Assembly: GCA_032358255.1 (NCBI GenBank)
Contig: JAULBX010019079.1
Location: 1 to 64,000 of the forward strand
Length of the DNA: 64,000 nt
Reading direction: 5' to 3'
DNA from: Heterotrichella gracilis
Taxonomy: Eukaryota > Sar > Xanthophyceae > Tribonematales > Xanthonemataceae
The notes under the pieces are model-generated. The model was not told where the DNA came from and did not search any database. It saw nothing but the letters and a program-made list of their open reading frames with translations. Position 1 is the stretch's first letter. Each line of letters starts with the position of its first letter. Position numbers and translations under genes: made by a program. Below are positions 1-11,279 of the stretch, one piece after another.

Positions 1-40
1 CCCGCGCGGGGGGGGGGGGCGGGGGGGGGGGGGGGGCTGC
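1..40. other. poly-G/GC low-complexity tract
   Basis: The window opens with an almost pure run of G. It is either a simple repeat in the METTL intron or a place where the assembly is unreliable. It carries no coding information. Confidence 0.6.
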
Positions 41-267
41 TGGTGGGTGTGGCCGGTGTATTGATGGGGTGTGTTGCTCCTGGCCCCACCCTGTATTGTC
101 GCCATGGCTAGCACAGGCGCTGATGACAGGTCCACCACCTCCACTACCAAATAGGGCTACACGCAGCATATGGTACAGCAGTGGCCACCGTATGGCCACC
201 ATACACCGTGGGCATGCCACAACACCATAAACCCTCAACCTGAACCCTACATCAAGTGGTACGGCAG

Positions 268-495
268 CAAGCCCACCTCCAGCACTGTGAGCTTGCCCTG
301 TGCCAGCTGGGGGGACCCTACACCTTAAACCCTAATCCTACACCCTACAAAAAGCGCAGCGTCACCTCCAGCACTGTGAGCTTGCCCTGCGCCAGCTAGG
401 GGAACCCTACACCCAAACCCTACACCCTACACCCTACACCCATCAGCAGCCTCACCTCCAGCACTGTGAGCTCTCCCTGTGCCAGCTGGGGGAAC
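268..495 (-). repeat. Triplicated exon-end cassette with telomere-like spacers
   Basis: Three near-identical copies of about 40 nt lie at roughly 451-495, 361-405 and 270-315. Read on the minus strand, each has a CCCCCAG- or CCCCTAG-type acceptor, 30 in-frame nt encoding LAQG(E/K)LTVLE, and a GAG|GTG donor. The spacers are degenerate telomere-type sequence (variants of CCCTACACCCTAAACCC). Copy one is the end of the METTL exon; copies two and three could be skipped or spliced in without breaking the frame. Confidence 0.85.
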
Positions 496-589
496 TCGCG
501 CTCCAGGTAGTGTCGGTCCTTGAAGAAGCGGTCGGAGTTGCGGCGGTAGAACAACTCCCACCACCGCCCCGCGGTGGCCTCGTAGCGGG
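456..589 (-). CDS. METTL2/6/8-type tRNA methyltransferase, internal exon (partial gene)
   Basis: This is one internal exon on the minus strand. Its translation, WWELFYRRNSDRFFKDRHYL followed by EREFPQL, is the conserved N-terminal block of the METTL2/METTL6/METTL8 family. These SAM-dependent enzymes make 3-methylcytidine at position 32 of certain tRNAs. The exon runs from an acceptor (CGCAG, exon starts at 589) to a donor (GAG|GTGAGG, exon ends at 456). The SAM-binding glycine motif that should follow is not in the window, so the 3' part lies beyond the left edge. I could not identify the 5' exon to the right. The last 30 nt of the exon occur three times in tandem further left, each copy with its own AG and GT (see the repeat entry), so splicing here may be variable. 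Family assignment is sound; which paralogue it is remains open. Confidence 0.7.
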
Positions 590-1804
590 CTGCGGGCGGG
601 GGTTGGGTTTGCGCATTGGGCGTGGGTGGTGGGCTGCGCATTGCGCATGGGAGGTGTGCATTGGGTGCTGTGTGCATTGTGTGCAGTGGGTACCAATGCG
701 CGTGGTGGGGTGGTGGGGTGGTGGCTGGTTGTCGTTTGGCAGAGCAGGCTGTTGACATGTAACACGCACTGTGGCACGCTGTTGATACAAGATAGCAGCA
801 ATCCCTCTTGGGACAACAGCAGTGGTAGCAGCAAGGGTTGACGGCAGTGCATGCATATAGAGAGAGGAGAGTATGCGGCGGCCAGTTTTGGTCGTAACTC
901 GTACCGATAGCTATCTATCAGCGAAGATGGCACTGTGAGATGATTTGTCACATAACAACATGAGCACCCAGGTCATGTCCTAAGAGGGCTTTGGTCATGT
1001 CCTATAAGGTGCACCATGCATGCATGCACATTTTACCTACTGCATGACCTGGCATAGCGTCCTCCTTCGGCAAAAGCAAAGACATGACCGTGTTCATCGT
1101 ACTGCACTGCTTTCGAAAGAACCGTTGCAAGTACGAAAGGGGCAAGAATGCTGCTTGTACTCTACAAACGTATTTCACCACCCACTGTGGCTAGTTATGG
1201 GTCTCAAACCAGCAGTGGGAGACCCAAGATGTTAGGCATTGCATCTGCTTAAATGGTATGAGAACTTGGTGCATGCGGGGCTCAGGTTCGCCGTGGAGGT
1301 TTTCAGGGCCCACTGTGCACTTAGATGCAAACTGACATGTGGGCCATGCCACGTTTGCCATTTACCCTACCCATGCCTCGCACGTTGCGGAGTCGCAAAG
1401 CAATCCCTGTACAACCTCGTCACAAGCGCACCTAAAACTTGCGTGCGCTGTCTCTGGTATATACACACATGTTGCTCCCTTCCTTTCGACACGCCCTAGT
1501 GCAGGGAAGGGCCATGTCGGATGCCCCCCAGGCGGGATTTCAAATGAGGAGGTATTTTTGGGGGTGCAATCAATTGATGCCAATTTCTTGCCTCAAAACA
1601 AAAAGACCCCCTCGTTGCCACGGCAACATGATTCGAATTTTGAAACTCCCATGCGGTTCCATGCTGCCATCTCAGGCTTGCCCCATCAGAAGCTTTGTCA
1701 TAAGTTTGCGCGACCCAGTAAAACGCCAGTTTGTCTGCCGTGCACGCGAGAACGCCTCGTTTCCAATGCTCTTCAAGGCCGTGAGTGCTGAACTGAACCA
1801 AGCC
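590..1804. other. Noncoding: METTL intron/5' part and upstream region of the F-box/VWA gene
   Basis: No exon is recognised here. The left part is intron of the METTL gene, with a GT-rich run at about 590-730. The right part holds the divergent upstream region of the F-box/VWA gene. The self-complementary ATGCATGC motif occurs near 1015-1027 and recurs in many noncoding stretches of this window. The missing 5' exon of the METTL gene may lie here. Confidence 0.5.
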
Positions 1805-3821
1805 ATGGCGACTCTGGCGACTCTGTTCCCGCAACGAACGAACACCAACACCAGATCGCAGGATACAATGTTGCGCAGTGGCAAACGGGTGTCTGGGGAA
1901 CTGGAGCCCGTGACCCCGGATAAGGGGCCTTCCAAGAAACCACGCACGGGGTTGACAGATGAGCCCTTGAACCTCCTCGACCTGCCTCACGAGCTGCTGG
2001 AGCACATTGTTTGCGACCTGAGCTCCGTCCCTGAGCTGTGTTCCTTGGGCCAGGCCTGCACAAGGTTGAACGCACTGGCAGTAAGTGTCGTAACCCACCC
2101 ACCCCTTGCGCACGCTTGCAATGCTGCTTTCGGATACACTTGCTGTTTGGTTGCTAATTGCTGCTCCTCTTTTCAGACCTGTGAGCGCCGCTGGAAGCAG
2201 CTATTCGAGGAGAGGTTTGGGCCAGCAAACGGGGTCATGCAGGGTGCCGCTGAGCTTGCGGGTGGATACAGGGCACTCTACGGCTCCAAGGTGGTGGTGG
2301 ACCGCGATGCCGCCCCCTGGAGCAGACCCTCTCCTTTTGAGAAGGAGGCAGCTGTGCACCGCATTGCCCAGCAGGGCGCCTCTTGCCGCGAGCTGGCCGT
2401 GCTTTTCTTGATAGATGGGTCCGGTTCAGTCACCGAAGGTGGGTACCATGGTGTCGTACGACGTGTCATGCCTGCTCCTGCCGTCTGCTACCTCCTTGCA
2501 CCTTCCACCATTGTTCCAAGCGTTACGTTTGTGCTGCAGACGATTTCACCTGCATGACCTCGTTCATGCACGAGGCTGTGGTCACTCTGTCCCAATACCA
2601 GAACAGCAAGGTAGGTTCGCTCACCTGCCCTTTCCGCTGGAAAACCCTGTGCTTGCCACGCGCATGACAGCGCTATACGTCTCGACACTCTTGTAGAACC
2701 CTTGGCATGCTTTGCATAGAGTGTTCAGAATAGGGTTGTGGTTTGTTGGGCACCTGGTCACCTGGTGTGGCTTCCTCCCACGCCAACAAGGCGAACCACG
2801 TATGCCAACCAATCTGTTACGTATGGGTACACAGGAGTCTTATACTAATATGTGCGTGAACAAGGTTGCCTTTTTCCGTCGTTTTTAGCTCTTGGGGTGG
2901 CTTTTGTAAGTGGGTTTAGCTTGTAGCGGTGGAAACCCTCGAATGGGCAGTCGTTGTGTCCCACAAGCCCATGCCTTGCATTGTCCACGGCAGGTCCACA
3001 AGCTCGCCATGTACCTGCCTCACATAGATAGGTATCAACTATAAGTGTGAAGCTTGTACTGAAACACCGAGGATTGTGGTTCAAGGAACCCTATCCTGGC
3101 CATGCCTGTGCTTACAATGACCTGTACTGCTCTTCCAGGTGGGGGTGGTTCAGTTCAGCAACGACGTCCGGGTTGAGCTGGCGCCACAACACGTGGAGAG
3201 CGAGACTTTCCTGTCTATGATGTCGGAGATGGTGCGTCTGCTGTTGCAATTGATAGTTCAGTGGCCTGCTGTTGAGCAGCAGCGTGGTGTGACTCTGAAC
3301 ATGGTTGCAAGCGCCGTGCATGGCCGCAAGGGAAGCAAACTGTGTGGCGTGTCTGCACTGCAGTCTGTGTAGTTACAGTAGATGGCTTTAGATTGGCTTT
3401 CTGGAGGTGTGCACCACAGCTGCTTCCCCTACTCCGCACACGGTAGTATGCACTGCTGCACCACCTGCGCCTGACTTGCCTGCTCTCACGTGTGCACCCT
3501 CTGCAGACGCGCATGAACGGAGGCACCAACATCGCCATCGCCATCCAGAAGGCTGGGCAGCTGCTCAAGCAGGTGGACAGTGGCGCCGCCCGGGCCGTGG
3601 TGCTGCTGACAGACGGGCGCGTGGACGCCTACCAGGCACGCGAGGCGATAGAGATGACGCAGAGGCTGGCGGACGAGCAGGCCAACGTCTCGGTGTACGC
3701 GTTTGGCGTTGGGAGGGGCGTGGACAAGTCTGAGCTGGTGCGCATCGTGGGCGCTGCTGACGAGGAGGGGGCGGAGGAGCGCTACTTGGGGCTCTGTGTG
3801 CAGGACGACCCACCATGGTAA
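1805..3821 (+). CDS. F-box protein with a von Willebrand factor A domain
   Basis: Five exons: 1805-2080, 2177-2438, 2540-2610, 3139-3231 and 3507-3821, phases consistent, 338 aa. I chose the ATG at 1805 because the frame upstream has no ATG start that improves the model. A Lys/Arg-rich leader (GKRVSG, SKKPRTG) is followed by an F-box (about residues 55-110, starting LNLLDLPHELLEHIVCDL), which normally binds SKP1 in an SCF ubiquitin ligase. A VWA domain follows (about 165-330). Its metal-ion-dependent adhesion site looks complete: DGSGS near residue 172, a Thr in GGTN near 241, and TDGR near 271. VWA domains bind protein partners through the metal, so this one could be the substrate-recruiting half; that is inference. 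The last codons precede GGTAAG, which resembles a donor, so a further small 3' exon cannot be excluded. A TGTAA poly(A) signal lies about 250 nt downstream. Confidence 0.85.
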
Positions 3822-5910
3822 GCAGTGGGTGTGCAAGGGGGGTGACGGGTCGCCCAGCCTGAGGCGCAACTGCAACAGCGGTCAGTTGGCGCAGCATAGG
3901 AGCGTGTTCTGCAGCCATGTCTTTGGATGCAGTTGGTGCGGGAGGTGTGGAGTTGCAGTAGCAAGCAGGGACAGCTGCAGAAGGTGGGGAGGTTGCCGGC
4001 ACGCTGCTGCTAGTGCCCGCCCATTTAGGCCATTGAGCAGCAGCTGGCAGTGGCGGTATGGCGCCATCTTGTAAAGTGGCAGTGGCCACTGCGCAGCAAG
4101 TAACGAAAGCTGCAGTCAGGGACCTGCATCGAGGTGAAAGGATCAAGAAATTCGTTTTGGTTGTGTGTATTGTATTATAAGTAGTTTGCGCGGCGCTGCA
4201 ATGTGTCTGCTGTTTGTGTGTGTATGTGGAAAGTTTGCCAGTTGTGTATGAATGTCTAGATTGCGTTGCAGGTTGTTTTTGGGTATGTACCTTGTGTTGG
4301 CATGGTACGTGTTGTACCAGCCAGTTTGTTGCCACCACCAGTATGAAGGTGTGTGGCCAGTCAAAAGAAGTTATGAAGCCATGCAGGAAACGATTTGGAT
4401 TTTGTACAATAGCAATTGTTGGTGCTGCAGGAGGTGTTTATTTCTTTCAGTCTGTCTTGTATGCGTGCGTTTTTTTGCAACCGGGGTACAGGTCATATCC
4501 TGTCTGTACTATAGTTTCTGAAGCAGTTACACTTCAAGGAAATGATTTTTCCTTTTTTGTCAAAGCGGCCTGTCTCGACACGTGTGACTGTCTGCTCCTG
4601 CCACTGGTCTTTGAGGGGACATTGTGGGTTTTGGTGTTGGTGATGTCAGCGGCGCAGCTATGGTAGGTAGTAGTTTGGGATGTATATTTAGCTGGCAGTG
4701 CCACACCTCGCAAAGCAGGCCTTAGCATGGCGCACAGTGGCAAGCCCAAAGTGAGCTTTTGTCTGTGATAATTGTGCGCAAGATTCTGGGGGGTTGTTAG
4801 GAACCTGGCTTTAGCCAAAATTTGGTTGTGGTCCATATGGGTTGTAACAGATTCGGTGTAATACTGCTGCAACAGATACGGTATGTTCTGGCTGCCAATG
4901 CTTGGTCTCACCTTGCATCTCAGAGACGAGGGTACCTCAAAGGCCGATGGGGTGCGAGTGGCATGGCACGGTGCCGCACCCCATCTGATTCAGCCATTGT
5001 ATCAAAGATCATGACATGGGCTACGAGCAATGGCTGGTTGGTGGTCTGAAAGTTTGATATAGCTGGTTGAGTAGTGGATCGCATTTGCCGACCAGCTGGG
5101 TTTGCATCACGGTCGGTGCCCAACTTCCCACTAGGGTTTGTGCAACCCTAAAGTAGGGTTTCGTTGGTGGGCACAGGAGGCGATCGCTGATGGCAGCCCA
5201 GGCCCGAAATTTTGAACTTTATTTGTGGTTCGAAAGTTGTAGTTGCATACTGGCTGGTGCTTGGGTTACAACACTCTACACAAACACCTTTGCTTTGTCT
5301 GGCTGAACTTTCTCGGCAGTCTGGTGTTTGGGGAACTTGCTGAAACTCGCACCGTCATGCATGCTGGGACACTGGGCATCACCGTTAATACATCAGAGCT
5401 GAGTACCTGACAGAGGTGTGCAGGGAAACGTGGTCATCATCAGCAACTGTCTGGAGCATCGCGTGGGAAACCGCTCTAGTGGAAGTGAGCTTGCTGAGCC
5501 ACTGAGTCCTACGGCGCCTCAACCTCAATTTTCAAAAAGAGTACGTTGTTTAAAACCCTGCCTGCAGCCACTGACTCTCTAGAACACCCCTTTCACGACT
5601 TGCAGACACCGGGCATCGAGTTTCGGCCTCGTATTGTCCGGGCTTCATTCCTGCTTTTTCATGAGGCCGATTCCTCTTTCCCTACGCACACCTCCGTGTC
5701 AGCATGCTTTGTGAATGCCCAAGCCACAAGCAATTTCACCTGGAGTCGTGAACTGTGACTAGCAGACCTGTTTGCCACCTTCCAACCCAACCCTCTTAGC
5801 TGCCAACCTTCAGGGGTTTGGCTTTGGTGAAACTAACTATTAAGATGAAACGCATGCGGTGTTGCACCCCTTTCGCCAAACAGTTTTCTTGTCTCACAGG
5901 CGCTGCAGGG
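3822..5910. other. Long gene-poor stretch, G/T-rich on the plus strand
   Basis: From about 4140 to 4660 the plus strand is strikingly rich in G and T. Near 5128-5172 short inverted repeats are built from AGGGTT/AACCCT. No convincing exon was seen. One or more 5' exons of the MYB gene could be hidden between about 5540 and 5910, since a pyrimidine tract and CAG occur just before the chosen start. Confidence 0.5.
4070..4074 (+). terminator. TGTAA poly(A) signal of the F-box/VWA gene
   Basis: TGTAA is the usual polyadenylation signal of green algae. It lies about 250 nt after the stop codon at 3821. Confidence 0.45.
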
Positions 5911-8900
5911 ATGAGAGTGAAACAACCCAAGCTGGTTAAAGCGGCTCAGACCGAAAAGGCAGCTCCTGCCGGGCCTCCCAGCAAGGGCATATGGTCTGCT
6001 GACGTGAGTGACAGAATGGGGTTGCACCGTTCTGCTCCACTTTGTCAGCTTTGCCTGCATACTTAGCGGCTAGGTGTTTCTTGCAGGAGGACCAGAAACT
6101 CAAAAAGCTTGTGCAACAACATGGGACTGGGGACTGGAGCTTCCTTGCAGATGGGCTGGCGTCCAACAAGAGGGGCAAACAGTGCAGGGAAAGGTGGGTT
6201 GCCCAGTTGTTCCTGATGCTTCCCTACTGTGTTTGCAACAGTGGGACAACGAATGAAAGTGGTAAATACCTGCAGGTGGTACACACAGCTTGATCCAGAG
6301 CTGCTTCCTCCAGCAGAGAGGTCTGTCTGGAACACAATGGAGGATGCCATGATTGTCCTGGCACACCAGGAGCTTGGCAACCAGTGGGCCAAGATAGCCC
6401 AGCTCATGCCCGGCAGGTCTCACAACGCCATCAAGAACCACTGGAACAGCGCACTGAAGAAGAGGCTGGAGGAGGGCACCTTCAAGGTACCCAAGGGTGT
6501 GACGTTTGACAGCCTGAAGCGCAGGCAGTCCCTCACCGGCTCCCTCACACTCAGCTCCTCCAAGGTACCTCAGACACCTGCGCTGGACGCTGCCAACCTG
6601 CCAGTAGCCCGCAAATGGGAGGCACCTGCGGCTGCCAAGGGCAAGAAGCGCCCGACAACCCCAGCACAGGTCGTCGGCCTGCCAGTTTTGCGGGGCCCAC
6701 AAGCCAAGCAGAGCATGCTGGGGCTGCCTGTTGTGAAGCGGGGGCCTGGCCGCCCCAGGAAGGCGCAGCCTGCATCACAGGGCGCTCCAATGGACGCGCA
6801 TTTTGGCACTGAGCGCCGCAGCAGCCTGCCAGCCAAGGCACAGACCCCATCTGGCTCCAAGGCCAAGCCCAGCGCCCTCACTGGTGCGCCAACACCTGGC
6901 GGGACCTCACAGCTGCCTGGCAAGCGCGCCGCCAAGCGAAAGAACCCTGCTGGGGATGCAGTTTTTGCCGATGAGGCTGCCGGGTTCCGGTTTGATTCCC
7001 CTGTGGCGTCCTCAAAGAAGGCGCGCAAGTGGTCTGGCAGCAGGGATAACGCAATCCAGTCATACCAGATGCCAGAAGGTGGGGACAACACTGTTGGACT
7101 TGCTTGGGGTTGCTTGGAAGATGGTATGTGCACTGCACCCTGTACAATGTATGTCTGTCTTAGAATGTATACCAAATGCCACCGTCTACATTCTATGTGT
7201 GGATGCACTCTATACATCACATGTCTGAATCCCGAGGTTATAAGGGATGCAGGCGGGTCTCCCTGCAGTAAATGCCAATCCCCACTGCATGCATATCAAT
7301 GCCATCGAATGCTTCCACATCGCCACCCCAATGACCCTTTCCTACCTGCTGTGCAGTGCCTGACAATTGGGACCTGCTGCTGGAGAGCGGAGTCATGTCC
7401 CCGGGCCTCAGCAGTGGGTCGCGCGTGCTTGACATGCAGCCTACCCCGCAGCCAACCCCTCCACCCAGCCCCCGCCCAAGCCCCATGCACAACAACGTGG
7501 ACGCCTCCGATTTCATATCCAACCCTGTGATGGACGACAGCGGGGATGACGCCGGGGGCGCCTCGGGGATGCATCACCGTGGCCCTGGGGCATCAGAAAG
7601 CATCCTGGCTTCGGTGTTTGCCCCCGAGCACAGCAACAGCCTGATGTTCTCCCCTAAGCTGGCCAGGGCTCCCCGGGCAAGCAGTGCCATGCCAGGCAGG
7701 GCTGCGTCTGCGCGGGAGCAGGACTGTGATGCTGCAACCTGGAAGGACTTGATGTCCCTCAGCCTGGCCAGCCCGCCACACCAGCGGGTCCAGGCGGCAC
7801 CAAGGGGCGGCCCAGCAGCTGCTGGCAAGCAGGGGGAGGCAGGCTGCTCAAGTGGCGGTTGCCACACCCCACTGAGGCCTGTGAACACGGCGTCAGCAGC
7901 CGGCACGCCGCTGCTGCTGTTTGCGGCGCCCTGCGCAGGGAGCCCCATGGCGTGTCGCTCAGGTGGCAGGAAGGCAGCATCAGGTATTGAATTGTTCATA
8001 TATTGATGTATTACTGTTTGAGCGTGATAAATTGCATTCCCCAATGCCAATCACGATGGACAACACATGTGCAGCTTGCCTGCGTTCATGTCGACATTGC
8101 ATGGAGTGCAGGGGTTGCATGGCTGGCACCTAGTAACAAAAACATGTTAATTACACAACGTATAAAAACATGGCATATTACAAATAACATAACATAAAAA
8201 AAACATATTACATAACTTCCTTATATTGCATGCGTCCAGCAAAACAGTCAGTCCTGCATGCATGCATGTCAGTCCTTGCGCAAATCAACCGTCCTGAAAC
8301 CGTCCTTCTTCTGCACTGGCAGCGCCAACGCAGCCAGATCACATACATGACGCTAGGTCACCCCAATGTGGCCCAGTTAATGCTTGCATGGCAGCAATGC
8401 AGCCAGATGAACAGTCAGCTTTGTATCTGCGGCACCCAGCATAAATTCCTGGCATTTATGACACCATTTGTGATCATGTGGACCCTGGGGTGTCATCCGC
8501 ACTATCACAACCCAGCATTATTATCACCCACTGTGTTCCTGCGCAGGGCCACATTCCCCTGACCCCGGCGAACCCAAAGCCGCCGCTGATGGCCAGTCTG
8601 TGCTGAAGAATAGCATGCGCCATCTGGATGGCCAGGTGCCGCAAAGTGCTGCTGAGCACAATGCCATGCGCACCCCTCCCCCACGGCACCGCAAGGCCTC
8701 TGTGAACATATTTCTGTCAAGCGATTTGGCCCGCCCGCTGTTCATGTCACCACCAGGCAACAACACATCCACCCCAAACACCCTGCACAGGTGAGCAAGT
8801 GTGGATGTGTCTCCCCGCCAGCAAAAACTGCACTAAATTTTGAATGTGCATGTGCTGCCATTGTCAGGTGCTTACATGTCAGGTATTTTCACCGGCACCA

Positions 8901-9797
8901 GCGTGCTGCTTGCCTGCGGCCCACTTCTCCGCCACATCATCATCATTGTCATGATTCAGCATGTGTGCGAGGTGCATCCACTGCCAATGCTTTTGCAAGC
9001 ATCCTCAATGCACATACTAGAGCTGCCCAAGGCCATGCATGCCCATCATCTGTTGCTGGCATGCACACTGTGATGATTCCTTGCCTGCATTTTCCAGGGC
9101 ATCCGACAGCCGTGGCACAGCCCCCTCCTCCTCCCGCAGCCGCCGCAGCTCCCTGGGCACAGACATGTGCTCCCTGGATGCATTCCGCAAGCAGCAGCAG
9201 GTGGGCCGCCCCTCACTGGAGAGCGCCAGCCACACGCCCGGCTGGCCCCTGTCACCACATGGCGTGGCGCGCACAAGTTCAGGGGTTGGGGATGCAGTCA
9301 CAGACACGCCCAAGGACCCAAACAGCAATGCGTGGGGCAACGAATCAGGCAGCCCTGTTGAGGGGTTGGCAGCATTGCAGCCGGCAGCAAACATCCGCCC
9401 CAAGCCTCAGACACTGCAGCTCACGCCGGTGTTGTCCATCACCCCCCTTGATGTCCAGCCGCTGCCTGGCCCCAGCCCTGCTGGCGCGCACCAGCAGCCA
9501 ATGTGGAGCGCAATGCTGGCGTCACCGCTGCGGGCGGCCATGGCAGGGCCGCAGGACGCATCCCTTGCCAGCCCGCTGGCAGTGCGCCAGGGGCTGGAAT
9601 TCATGCTGGCCAGCCCTCCTGCAAACCTGGACAGCGGCCTGTTCAGCCCCCTGCCCTCCCGAGTGGCGCGCAGGAAGGCTCAGGGCAAGAAGGTCATGAC
9701 TCTGCTCAAGGTGGCCATGGGGAAGGGCAGCGAGCTGTATGACATGGCGGAGAATGTGGCGAGCAGGGCCAACGGTGTGCCGCTGGGTTCAAAGTGA
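5911..9797 (+). CDS. MYB3R-like two-repeat MYB transcription factor
   Basis: Six exons: 5911-6003, 6087-6193, 6276-7078, 7357-7983, 8547-8790 and 9098-9797, all phases consistent, 857 aa from the ATG at 5911. That start is uncertain: an in-frame ATG lies at 5844 and an acceptor-like TCTCACAG lies between the two. Two MYB repeats sit at about residues 26-76 and 84-135. The first has the spaced tryptophans GIW, GDW and RERW and ends KQCRERWYTQLDP. The second has SVW, NQW and NHW and ends NAIKNHWNSALKKRL. This wording is typical of repeats 2 and 3 of three-repeat MYBs (MYB3R/c-MYB), which bind DNA and often control cell-cycle genes; a full first repeat was not found. The remaining ~700 residues are low-complexity, rich in Ser, Pro, Ala and Gly, and contain basic patches. 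Intron 4 (7984-8546) is long and AT-rich. Confidence 0.88.
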
Positions 9798-11279
9798 GTG
9801 GCCAGGAGCTGCTGGTGCAGTGGGGCATCGGTAGAGTGTGTGGGTGGAATTGGGGAGTTTGTCATGTGACGGGGATACCATTGGGATGTATTACGCTTTT
9901 TTATTTAGTTTACTGTATGGGACGGGGGGCACGCGGATGGGCCATAGGGCATTGCAGCACTGTTGAACTGAAAGAAAGCATTTTTTGTGGGGTGACACTG
10001 TCTCAGAGGGTGTACATTTCAACCTAACTGTGCCGCAGCTGGGTACCCTGGCAGGTGATGGCAGCAGGTGAAACTGATGCCAGCTTACTTGTTGGCACAA
10101 TGCGGTGGAATTTTTAAATACAATTATTATATCCAGTCTGGGCGCTCAAACACTTGTGCTGTACGGTTGTATATCACACCGCCTCAGTGCTGCAATGCCG
10201 CACACTGCAGGCGGTCTTGCGCAAATTTGCAGAGTGGCAGATCAAGTAGATAAACCCCACTCTTCTGGTGCACACACATGTTTTACTGTTTCAGTTTGTA
10301 GGAACATTAACACGCCAATCTCATGGGCCAGAGGTTTGAACACGGCGTGTTAGCCATGCCACAAGGAGTATTGGATAAAATGTACCGTCATGCCAACTGT
10401 GAAGATGGAAAAGAACCTCCCGGATTGAGCAGTGCTTGGTCCAAACGCAGCTCTCTGATATGTGGAGGCCCTTTGCCAGGATCTGTAGTGGTGGCTATTG
10501 TACTTGGAACAACATCAAAGCATGCTTGCTTGCACTACCACTAGGCCATATCGTACTGCTAAGCATCCTTTTATGGGAAACATTGATTTGCGGTGGAGTA
10601 GGCCCAGAACCCCCTTGTGAACCAACCATGCATGCAGTGGCAACCCAGTCACGCTTGCATGAGCTGTGGTCATGTGGTCCTCATGCAGTGCAGGAAAAGC
10701 TGAGGCTTGCGATCTTGACTCGGCGCATGCACGAGCCTGAGAGCCCGCGGCCACTTGCAGAGCAATTTCTTGGGCGGTGCAAACCTCCCGGCCACATGCA
10801 CGACCAGTCAGCGATCAGTCCCAAGGGGGAGTATTTGACTGTGCAAATGTGCGCCCAAATTACTCGCCTTGTGCTCAGAAAGATCCAGTGTGTGACTTTT
10901 TGTTGATGGCGTGGCCGATAGCCTTGGCAAAGCTACCAGCAGGGACGTGCATGCAAAGTGCCAGTGCTTGTTGGAGTGCAATTGAGTTTATCTGCCACTT
11001 TCAAGGCAAAGCAGGATTTGTGGTGGAACGCCAGGCTCTCCCTGACCCCAGTACGGTACTTCACACGGTGCTTCTGAAGTCAACCCCGTTGTAATGGACA
11101 AATCCTTGACACACTTGCTTCTGACCGAGTGTGAAAGTGATGAAAGTGACTACTTCGTCTAAGCACGAAAGCCACCGCCGTTTTTCTTCACAGGTGCGCC
11201 ATGTTTGCTAGTGTCAGTTTGCAGCAGGCACAGGTTCTTTACTGCAGACGTTCTCACCACCTCCTCCCTTGTATTGTAG
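9798..11279. other. No gene recognised; must contain the 5' exon(s) of the next gene
   Basis: Short open stretches exist at 10323-10906 but none resembles a known protein or has clean exon borders. The ubiquitin-like domain that starts at 11280 lacks its first strands, so at least one upstream exon should lie here, probably within 10.9-11.28 kb. Confidence 0.4.

Noticed and set aside
1439-1804. An N-terminal extension of the F-box/VWA protein
   Set aside because: The open frame starts at a TTG, not ATG, and the extra residues show no domain; the ATG at 1805 fits better.
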